Assembly: GCF_049800915.1 (NCBI RefSeq)
Contig: NZ_JBNAFY010000001.1
Location: 558,001-622,000 of the forward strand
Direction of reading: 5' to 3'
Origin: Amaricoccus macauensis_A
GTDB taxonomy: Bacteria; Pseudomonadota; Alphaproteobacteria; Rhodobacterales; Rhodobacteraceae
Length of the DNA stretch: 64,000 bases
Positions within the stretch are counted from its first letter, which is position 1, and every line of letters begins with the position of its first letter. The notes beneath the pieces are model-generated. The model was given only the letters and a program-made list of their open reading frames with translations. It made no database searches and had not been told where the DNA came from. Shown here in pieces: positions 57,694 through 64,000 of the stretch. The position numbers and the translations under genes were made by a program.

Positions 57694-59199
57694 CTATGGA
57701 AGGCGCAATACCGTTTCGCGACCACGTTTGGAATAGCGCACGGAATCGCTGCCGATCGCGATGATCCGACCGCCTTCGAACCGATCGCCCGTCCTAACCT
57801 TTTTCACCTGACCGTTGGGCATCCGGACGAGCGCCCGCTTCTGGCTGCTGCTGCCGAAGATCCCGAGCAACGAAACGTCCCTGCTGCTGAGCCCGACGAT
57901 CTCCTTGGCCGATGCTTTGGCGGGTTCGGCCGACGCTGTGACGACAGCGGCCGTAGGAGCGGCCTTGCGAACGGCAGTCTGGGTTGCGACGCCGGGAGCA
58001 CGGCTGAAGGTCGGGGGATTCGGGCTGAAAGTCGTGGTTCGAGCGCTGCTGCCCGATCGGGGTCTCGGGGAAGGACGATCGGTCACCAGGGCTTCTTCCC
58101 GAGCCTGGCGTACTGCCTCGGCCACTGTGGCAGACACGTCGAGGGAGGTCGGCGCCCTGCCAGGTCGTGCTCTCGGTCGCAGCCTTTCGTCGGCCGAGAG
58201 CGAAACGGATACGATCGAGGCCGCGCGGGCATCGCTGATAACGGGTCGACCTTCCGGTCTGAGCGCTTCGGCTACGGCAATCCGGACCAGATCGGCGGGT
58301 GCCGCCGTAGGAACCGAAGTGTTGGTCGTCGGCGCCGCGCCAAGGAGCCCAGGAGAGGCATAACTGGGTGCCTCCTGCGGAATGGTTCTCGCGGGAAAAC
58401 TCCGGGAAGAGACTGTCACCATCGGCACGGGCGCCGGCTCGGGAGCCGTCACGGCAGCCACGGGTGCTGCCTCCGGATCCGGCTTCGCGCGAAACGCTGC
58501 CGTTCTGAGATTTTCAGGCCTGTGTGCGGGTGGTCGCACGACTGCAACTTTGCTCTCTGCGGCCTCGGGTTTGGTCTCGGGTCTTTCATGCGACGGCGAG
58601 ATTTTCAGTGCAATCTCCGCGGTCTGCTCCAGCTCGGGGTGGGCCGACGGCCAAAGCAGGGCCCAGGCCACCACAAGGCCGGACATGGAGGCCGCGACCG
58701 CTATCGCCTTGCGATGCTTGGGCGAAGCGGTCTCTGAGGGGGCAGAGAGGTCGGCCGCGATGAAAGCAGGCAGGTTTCCAGGTGGTGCGATGCGGCCCGC
58801 CTGCACACCGCAATCGCCGAGAAACAGCCGTGTCTCGTAGATGACCTCGCAGGTCACCGCGACCCATTGCCGGGTGCCCGTCTCGCTTGCGGCGCCTATC
58901 GAGACCATCACCTCGCTTTCAGGGACGTGGAACGCCTCGGCCGCTTTCCGCCACGCGTCCCCGACCTTGGCGCCCGCGGGCAATTCGCCGCGGACAAGCT
59001 CGGTTTCAGGCAGGATGATCTCTATAGACCTGCCGTTCTTCCGCGCCAAAGCGGCAAGTCCGGCCATTGCTCCCGAAGCATCGGGAGCGCCCAGATCCAC
59101 TCGCGCAAGAGTGGTGCACGCGATCAGATCGCGCAACTCGATGCTGTCATGATCTAGAACGATCCGCAGCAGCGCATCGGTCGTTGTTTCACTGCTCAT
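57694..59199 (-). CDS. membrane-anchored protein with PilP/GspC-like C-terminal domain
   Basis: The protein has 501 residues. The N-terminal 150 or so form a folded cytoplasmic domain of unknown kind. One hydrophobic helix (AVAASMSGLVVAWALLW, near 195) is followed by a long Pro/Ala/Ser/Thr-rich stretch to about 435. The last 65 residues (SLLGIFGSSSQKRALVRM, then GDRFEGGRIIAIG) resemble the PilP/GspC periplasmic domain used in pilus and secretion machines. No pilus genes are nearby. Rhodobacterales carry similar lone proteins of unknown role. Confidence 0.75.
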   Translation of the reverse strand: MSSETTTDALLRIVLDHDSIELRDLIACTTLARVDLGAPDASGAMAGLAALARKNGRSIEIILPETELVRGELPAGAKVGDAWRKAAEAFHVPESEVMVSIGAASETGTRQWVAVTCEVIYETRLFLGDCGVQAGRIAPPGNLPAFIAADLSAPSETASPKHRKAIAVAASMSGLVVAWALLWPSAHPELEQTAEIALKISPSHERPETKPEAAESKVAVVRPPAHRPENLRTAAFRAKPDPEAAPVAAVTAPEPAPVPMVTVSSRSFPARTIPQEAPSYASPGLLGAAPTTNTSVPTAAPADLVRIAVAEALRPEGRPVISDARAASIVSVSLSADERLRPRARPGRAPTSLDVSATVAEAVRQAREEALVTDRPSPRPRSGSSARTTTFSPNPPTFSRAPGVATQTAVRKAAPTAAVVTASAEPAKASAKEIVGLSSRDVSLLGIFGSSSQKRALVRMPNGQVKKVRTGDRFEGGRIIAIGSDSVRYSKRGRETVLRLP

Positions 59200-59292
59200 G
59201 CGATCTCGATCTCCGTCGAGTGTTTGCGACTCTCATCATATGCTATATCCGTATTCCGATCCAGTGTTCTTGCATCTTTGAATACAACTTTT

Positions 59293-59313
59293 GGTTGTTT
59301 TGAGGTAACAACC
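59293..59313. promoter_or_regulatory. dyad upstream of the SIMPL gene
   Basis: GGTTGTT (59293-59299) and AACAACC (59307-59313) are a perfect 7 bp inverted pair with a 7-base spacer, in the AT-rich 146 bp gap between two divergent genes. It lies 33 bp before the SIMPL start. It may be an operator. No regulator is adjacent. Confidence 0.4.
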
Positions 59314-59345
59314 CGGAACATCTGGTACCAACGGAGCAGGATATT

Positions 59346-60062
59346 ATGGGAATAACCACGAAATGGGCCGCAGTTCTCACGCTGGTCGCGCTCGTCACCG
59401 GTGAGGGTATCGCAGCCCAGGAGGTTTCTCGCCACATCACGGTCACGGGATCGGGCGTGGTTTCGGTGAAGCCGGACACCGCAAGGATCATGGTCGGAGT
59501 TCAGGCGCGGGGAGAGACGGCTAAGGCGGCGCTTGATGAGATGTCATCGCTTCTCGACGGGGTGTTCTCCGCTCTCGATGATGCGGGGATCGTGGAGGAA
59601 AACCGGCAGACGACCGCCCTGAGCCTTGACCCGCTCTACGTCCAGCAGGAGAGGGATGGGCGGAATACTCGGGAAATCTCCGGTTACCGCGCGATGAGTA
59701 TGCTCTCGATACGCGTCGCGGACATTGGCGGGGCAGGAGCACTGATCGATAGGCTCACGCAAGCGGGTGCAAACCGCATTGATTCCATATCTTTCGAGAT
59801 CTCCGAGCCGGAGGCGGCGGCCGCAACGGCGCGCCAGCGTGCGGTGGAGAATGCGAGGCAAAAGGCCGGAGAGTATGCCGAAGCAGCAGAGGTCTCGCTG
59901 GGGGAAGTAGTCTCCATCTCAGAACACGGCAGTGCCGCGCCCCGTCCAATGATGTCAGGCGCACGCATGGCGGAAGCGAGTTTTGCCGTCCCTGTTGCCG
60001 AAGGCAGCATAGAGGTGGAGGCGCAGGTTACCGTGATCTTCCGGATCGCCGATGGACAGTGA
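59346..60062 (+). CDS. periplasmic SIMPL-domain (DUF541) protein
   Basis: The protein has 238 residues. A signal peptide (WAAVLTLVALVTGEGIAAQ) precedes the SIMPL domain: ITVTGSGVVSVKPDTARIMVG at its start (quoted in two parts), a middle IQTTALSLDPLY-like segment and a late ARQRAVENARQKAGEYAEAA helix. E. coli YggE is a relative linked to oxidative-stress tolerance. The molecular job is unclear. A GGAG-like site (CGGAGCAGG) precedes the ATG. Confidence 0.88.
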   Translation: MGITTKWAAVLTLVALVTGEGIAAQEVSRHITVTGSGVVSVKPDTARIMVGVQARGETAKAALDEMSSLLDGVFSALDDAGIVEENRQTTALSLDPLYVQQERDGRNTREISGYRAMSMLSIRVADIGGAGALIDRLTQAGANRIDSISFEISEPEAAAATARQRAVENARQKAGEYAEAAEVSLGEVVSISEHGSAAPRPMMSGARMAEASFAVPVAEGSIEVEAQVTVIFRIADGQ

Positions 60063-60072
60063 GCAGGGGTAG

Positions 60073-60101
60073 GGCCGCCGCGCCCTTTTGAGGCGGCGGC
60101 C
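60073..60101. terminator. bidirectional hairpin between SIMPL and metY genes
   Basis: GGCCGCCGC (60073-60081) and GCGGCGGCC (60093-60101) form a perfect 9 bp stem with an 11-base loop between convergent genes. The T-run is short, and the position supports termination. Confidence 0.55.
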
Positions 60102-60113
60102 GGCTGGTCAATA

Positions 60114-61403
60114 TCAGGCGGTCGCTTTTGCCAGGGCCTGATCGAGGTCAGCGATGATATCGTCCGCGTCCTCGGTGCCGATTGAAACCCGCACGACATT
60201 CGGCGCCGCACCAGCTGCGACCTGCTGTGCCTCGTTAAGCTGTCGGTGGGTCGTTGAGGCGGAATGGATGATCAATGACCGCGTGTCGCCAAGGTTCGCC
60301 ACATGGCTGAAGAGCTTCACGTTGTCGATCAGTTTCACGCAAGCGTCATAGCCGCCCTTGAGACCGAAGGTGAAGATCGCGCCCGCGCCCTTGGGGCAGA
60401 TCTTCGACATGCGGGCGTGATAGGGTGAGGATTTTAGCCCGGCATAGGTCACGAACTCGACCCGCGAATCCTTCTCGAGCCATTCGGCAACTTTCTCTGC
60501 GTTGGCCACATGCTTCTCCATCCGCAGCGAGAGCGTCTCGATCCCCATGAGCGTGTAGTGTGCGCCCTGCGGGTTCATTGTCATTCCGAGATCGCGCAAA
60601 CCCACCGCTATGGAATGGAAGGTGAATGCCATCGGGCCAAGAGCCGGACCGAATGCCAACCCGTGATAGGCCGGTTCGGGCTCGGACAGGGACGGAAACT
60701 TGTCCGACGCCGTCCAGTCGAATTTGCCGGAGTCCGTCACCGACCCACCGGTCACGGTGCCGTTTCCGGTTAGGTATTTCGTGGTCGAATTCACGACGAG
60801 CGTCGCACCGAGTTCGATGGGGCGGCAGAGATAGGCCGAGGCCGAGGTATTGTCGACGATAAGCGGGACACCGGCGCCATTGGCGATATCTGCCAGGGCC
60901 GGGATGTCGGTAATGTAGCCTCCGGGGTTCGCTATGGATTCGCAAAAGATCGCCCGGGTGTCGTCATCGCAGGCCGCGCGGACGGCATCGAGATCGTCCG
61001 TATCTACGAATTTTGCCGACCAGCCGAAACGCTTGATGGTCTGGGAGAACTGAGTGACCGTTCCGCCGTATAGTCTGGTCGATGCGACGATGTTCCGGCC
61101 CGGACCCATCAGCGGGAAGAGCGCCATGATCTGTGCCGCGTGACCCGATGAACAGCAGATCGTACCCGCGCCGCCTTCAAGTGCGTTGATCCTCTCCGCT
61201 AGCGCCGAAACCGTAGGGTTCGTCAGCCTCGAATAGATGTAGCCGATTTCCTGGAGGTTGAAGAGCGCGGCCGCGTGTTCGGCATCTCGGAAAACATAGG
61301 CGGTTGACTGATAGATCGGCGTCTGCCGTGCGCCCGTGGCCGGATCCGGATTCGCACCGGCATGAATCTGAAGCGTGTCGAATCCCTGCGGCTTATCGGT
61401 CAT
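60114..61403 (-). CDS. metY: O-acetylhomoserine sulfhydrylase (MetY type)
   Basis: This is a PLP enzyme of the Cys/Met metabolism family that makes homocysteine from O-acetylhomoserine and sulfide. It has 429 residues. The PLP lysine is in VNSTTKYLTGNG (near residue 210). Other marks are YSRLTNPTVSALAERI near 55 and SSGHAAQIMAL near 85. The 430-residue length and GGSVTDSGKFDW segment fit MetY rather than the shorter MetB/MetC. No SAM-II riboswitch words are visible upstream. Confidence 0.92.
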   Translation of the reverse strand: MTDKPQGFDTLQIHAGANPDPATGARQTPIYQSTAYVFRDAEHAAALFNLQEIGYIYSRLTNPTVSALAERINALEGGAGTICCSSGHAAQIMALFPLMGPGRNIVASTRLYGGTVTQFSQTIKRFGWSAKFVDTDDLDAVRAACDDDTRAIFCESIANPGGYITDIPALADIANGAGVPLIVDNTSASAYLCRPIELGATLVVNSTTKYLTGNGTVTGGSVTDSGKFDWTASDKFPSLSEPEPAYHGLAFGPALGPMAFTFHSIAVGLRDLGMTMNPQGAHYTLMGIETLSLRMEKHVANAEKVAEWLEKDSRVEFVTYAGLKSSPYHARMSKICPKGAGAIFTFGLKGGYDACVKLIDNVKLFSHVANLGDTRSLIIHSASTTHRQLNEAQQVAAGAAPNVVRVSIGTEDADDIIADLDQALAKATA

Positions 61404-61508
61404 GGCGTTGGTTTCCCCCCGTTTTCGGTTTCGACGGGAAGCTATGGCAGCGGCGGGGATTGCGCAACCGCTCGCAAAAGGATCGCCTGATATCCCTCAA
61501 AAGTACGT

Positions 61509-62363
61509 CTAGGTCGTGGCGCGCGCTTCGAAGATGTTCACTCGCGCCGGAAGCGTGATGCCATTGTCGTCTTTCATCCTGCAAAAGCGTTTTCCCAAAG
61601 AATTCAGGATCGCTGCGAGGTCAGCTTTCGTGCCTTCGTTTTCGCGCAGGTATCCGGGGATCGGACCGATGACCTTCGCAAGCTGCAGGATCGTCTGCAG
61701 TCCGCCGGGGTGAAACAGCTCGATATCCCGCGCCTCGCCGCGACGGTGCTCAAACCCGGAACGCTCGAGGATACCCAGAACCCGATCGATTTCCGCGAAG
61801 GCGATCGGGCCGGGAGCATCGGGTGGGGTTGGTTTCGCAGGCCCGAAATGCTCTTCCGCCGCTGCACGGGCTTCCCCGAACCACGGGTTCTGATCCGCCC
61901 CCGCCCAGGCGACGAAAACGATCCGGGCCCGCGGCTTGAGACAGGTATGAATGTTCCGGAACGCCGCGACTGGATCCTCGAAGAACATCAGACCGAACCG
62001 CGAGATCACCGCATCGTAAAGGGCTATTCCGAGATCTGCGGACTGCGCATCGTCTATTCGGAAGGAGACATTGGAGATACCGCGCGCTTCCGCCCGTTCC
62101 CGGGCCAGTTCAATCAACGGGCGAGCGAAGTCGAGACCCACCACTTCACCTTCCGGGGCAAGGTGTTTCGCGAATGTCAGGCTCGTCGCGCCTGCACCGC
62201 AACCGACATCAAGTATACGCATGCCCGGTTCCGGTGCGATCGTCTCGAGAAGCAGTTCCGTGACGCTTTCATGCATCTGGTCGAGATCATCAGCCCGAGC
62301 AGACCATGTTTTTCCGCCGGGGCCATCGTTCCAGAACCTCGACTGATCCTCATTGCGTCGCAT
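61509..62363 (-). CDS. class I SAM-dependent methyltransferase
   Basis: The protein has 284 residues. Motif I is ILDVGCGAGATSLTFA (near 50), then VVGLDFARPLIELARERA and the YDAVISRFGLMFFEDP segment typical of UbiE/COQ5-like enzymes. The C-terminal third differs from quinone methylases. The substrate is unknown. It lies between metY and trxA on the same strand, with a terminator on its trxA side, so it probably has its own promoter. Confidence 0.85.
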   Translation of the reverse strand: MRRNEDQSRFWNDGPGGKTWSARADDLDQMHESVTELLLETIAPEPGMRILDVGCGAGATSLTFAKHLAPEGEVVGLDFARPLIELARERAEARGISNVSFRIDDAQSADLGIALYDAVISRFGLMFFEDPVAAFRNIHTCLKPRARIVFVAWAGADQNPWFGEARAAAEEHFGPAKPTPPDAPGPIAFAEIDRVLGILERSGFEHRRGEARDIELFHPGGLQTILQLAKVIGPIPGYLRENEGTKADLAAILNSLGKRFCRMKDDNGITLPARVNIFEARATT

Positions 62364-62393
62364 GGGGCGGACCTTTCAGGGCATGTCGCCCTA

Positions 62394-62424
62394 CAAAAAA
62401 ATGGCCGCCCGGGTCAGGGCGGCC
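62394..62424 (-). terminator. intrinsic terminator of trxA
   Basis: GGCCGCCC (62403-62410) and GGGCGGCC (62417-62424) form a perfect 8 bp stem with a 6-base loop. It is followed leftwards by seven T (62395-62401 on the complement). It sits 30 bp after the trxA stop. Confidence 0.9.
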
Positions 62425-62453
62425 AAACGATTCTCAACAAGCAGCACTGAGGC

Positions 62454-62774
62454 TCAGACCGACTCGTCGATCCAGCTCTTCAGGCTGGCCTTTGGTGCCG
62501 CGCCGGTCTTGTTGGAGACCATCTCACCGCCCTTGAACATGAAGAGCGCCGGAATGCCACGCACACCGAACTGCGCCGGCAGGCCCGGGTTCTCATCCAC
62601 GTTCACCTTGGCGATCTTGATCTTGCCGTCATATTCTTCGGCCAGTTCTTCCAGAGCCGGACCAATCATCCGGCAGGGGCCACACCACTCAGCCCAGAAA
62701 TCCACGACGACAGGCACGTCCGAGGCCAGAACCTCTTCCTGGAACGTGTTGTCGGTAACCTTAACCGTTGTCAT
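62454..62774 (-). CDS. trxA: thioredoxin
   Basis: This is the general cytoplasmic thiol-disulfide reductant, 106 residues. The active site is WAEWCGPCRM (near residue 31), with the cis-Pro in VRGIPALFMF (near 75). It has a good GGAGAG ribosome site and its own strong terminator, so it is a single-gene transcript. Confidence 0.97.
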   Translation of the reverse strand: MTTVKVTDNTFQEEVLASDVPVVVDFWAEWCGPCRMIGPALEELAEEYDGKIKIAKVNVDENPGLPAQFGVRGIPALFMFKGGEMVSNKTGAAPKASLKSWIDESV

Positions 62775-63050
62775 TTTCGGCTCTCCTTGAGGGAAACGAA
62801 GTTGTTTCCAAACTATGAAGGCCGGTGGGGAGGGTCAAGGCGCACACGGTGCAGGCCAGCCATGTGAGAGACGGTTGGGCAGGAAGCCAAATCGCCCCCG
62901 GAAGGTCAGAGAAGAACTCGAGCACCCAAGTTTTTCACTACGGGGGACATCATTCCGCAAATGAAGCCGCGGAAAGAATTCTCTCCGTTTTTCTCGCAGC
63001 TTTGGCGTTGGGGACGGCGCGGGGTTTGCAGGGCCTGTTGCCCGGTCTGA

Positions 63051-63872
63051 TCAGCCTGTCGCTTTCCAGTTGTCGATGAACTCCCAAGCCTCTTCCGGGG
63101 TCTCGACATAGTGAAACAGTCCGATGTCACCTGAATTGATTGTTCCGGCGTCTGCCAGGGCATTCCAGTTGATGACCTTCTCCCAGAACGGTTTGCCGAA
63201 GAGCAGGATCGGGAGTGGAGCCATCCTCCGCGTCTGAACGAGCGTAAGCACCTCGAAGAGTTCGTCGAATGTGCCGAATCCGCCTGGGAAGACCGCGATG
63301 GCGCGCGCGCGCATCAAGAAATGCATTTTGCGTATGGCGAAGTAGTGGAAGTTGAACGCGAGATCAGGCGTGCAGTAGGGATTCGGGGCCTGTTCGTGGG
63401 GCAAGACAATATTGAGGCTGATTGATATTCCGCCTGCGTCTTCCGCCCCCCGGTTACCCGCCTCCATGATGCCCGGTCCCCCGCCCGTGCAGACCACGTC
63501 CTCCCGATTGCCTGATGCAAGAGCCCGCTCGCTCGAAAGCCGGGCAAAAGCGCGCGCCTGATCGTAGTAGGAACCAAGGGCGGCGAGTCCCGCATGGCCG
63601 GGCTCCGCACCCCCGGGATCGGGAATACGGGCGCTTCCGAGCATTGCAATCGTCGAGACGACACCCCGCTCGGAGAGGGCCAGTTCCGCCTTGAGAAGTT
63701 CAAGCTGCAGCCTGACGGGCCGCAATTCATCGCGCGCGATGAAGTCGGTGTCATTGAAGGCGAGACGATAGCTCGGGCTCTCGGTCTGGCTCGTCCGTGG
63801 CACCTGACGCATGCGATCAAGATCTTCGCGTGCATCTGGAAATCGGCTTTGGTGGCGGCTCAGATCGGTCAT
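63051..63872 (-). CDS. LOG-family (TIGR00730-like) Rossmann-fold protein
   Basis: The protein has 273 residues. The two family motifs are present: GGGPGIMEAGNRGA (near 127) and PGGFGTFDELFE (near 203). LOG proteins release free cytokinin base or nucleobases from nucleoside monophosphates. The longer size matches the alphaproteobacterial branch, whose substrate is uncertain. The ATG at 63872 is preceded by a GGGGAGAG site. The 276 bp gap before trxA holds no evident gene, nor does the last 128 bp of the window. Confidence 0.88.
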   Translation of the reverse strand: MTDLSRHQSRFPDAREDLDRMRQVPRTSQTESPSYRLAFNDTDFIARDELRPVRLQLELLKAELALSERGVVSTIAMLGSARIPDPGGAEPGHAGLAALGSYYDQARAFARLSSERALASGNREDVVCTGGGPGIMEAGNRGAEDAGGISISLNIVLPHEQAPNPYCTPDLAFNFHYFAIRKMHFLMRARAIAVFPGGFGTFDELFEVLTLVQTRRMAPLPILLFGKPFWEKVINWNALADAGTINSGDIGLFHYVETPEEAWEFIDNWKATG

Positions 63873-64000
63873 GTCTCTCCCCGGCGGATTGTCATCCCTG
63901 CAGGATGTCATGGCTAGATTACGGATTTATATCTCCAGGTGCACCACTGCCAGTTCGCTCGCGCTAAATCGTTCGCACGCAACGCAGGGCGTGCCGCTTC

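Noticed and set aside
61404..61508. A SAM-II type riboswitch upstream of metY
   Set aside because: I looked for the conserved pseudoknot words on the minus strand and did not see them in the 105 bp gap.
62825..63163. Small frames on both strands between trxA and the LOG-family gene
   Set aside because: They lack ribosome sites and domains. The region is more simply a promoter gap.

Overview
The window looks like a chromosomal segment of a high-GC alphaproteobacterium, most likely a member of the Rhodobacterales (Roseobacter/Paracoccus side). This is inferred from gene content, because no rRNA is present. The clues are a CcrM-type GANTC methylase downstream of rnhB, a bifunctional IolC with a DUF2090 domain, an fdsGBA-fdhD-fdsD formate dehydrogenase operon, a NasTS-controlled nitrate assimilation operon, and abundant TRAP and Liv-type transporters. 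Gene density is high, and many neighbours overlap by 1 to 4 bases.

Layout. 1-9.4 kb: the end of a TRAP transporter gene and an L-idonate dehydrogenase gene, then a LacI-type regulator divergent from a myo-inositol operon (iolC-iolD-iolE-small membrane gene-iolB). 9.5-16 kb: a second LacI-type regulator and a Liv-type ABC importer operon ending in an alpha/beta-hydrolase gene. 16.2-21.2 kb: housekeeping genes (a DsbA-like protein, DUF721, mutY, a stand-alone CheB methylesterase domain, ccrM, rnhB and tRNA-Arg). 21.3-35.2 kb: a nitrate assimilation block read leftwards (nasT-nasS, then nrtA-nrtB-nrtCD-globin-nirB-nirD-nasA-cysG). It takes in nitrate, reduces it to nitrite and ammonium, and makes the siroheme needed by NirB. 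The nrtA leader holds an NtrC-like box, two hexaloop hairpins and a strong intrinsic terminator, as expected for NasT antitermination.

35.4-41.4 kb is an accessory stretch. It holds a GH25 lysozyme lipoprotein, an acyltransferase-3, a YHYH-domain exported protein divergent from a MarR regulator, and a 1.5 kb element bounded by 22 bp terminal inverted repeats. That element carries an ArsR regulator and an SRPBCC protein but no transposase. Two copies of an intergenic repeat (64 of 69 bases identical, built on an 11 bp period) bracket most of this stretch. This is the least ordinary part of the window.

41.4-48.0 kb: a TPP-riboswitch-controlled thiamine operon (thiD-thiO-thiS-thiG-thiE-thiY-tenA-thiZ-thiX) without thiC, which fits pyrimidine salvage. 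48.1-55.1 kb: the NAD-dependent molybdenum formate dehydrogenase operon with its LysR regulator. 55.2-64 kb: mixed single genes (a membrane protein, SelO, a PilP-like protein, a SIMPL protein, MetY, a methyltransferase, thioredoxin and a LOG-family protein).

All gene calls rest on reading motifs and gene order by eye. No database search was run.
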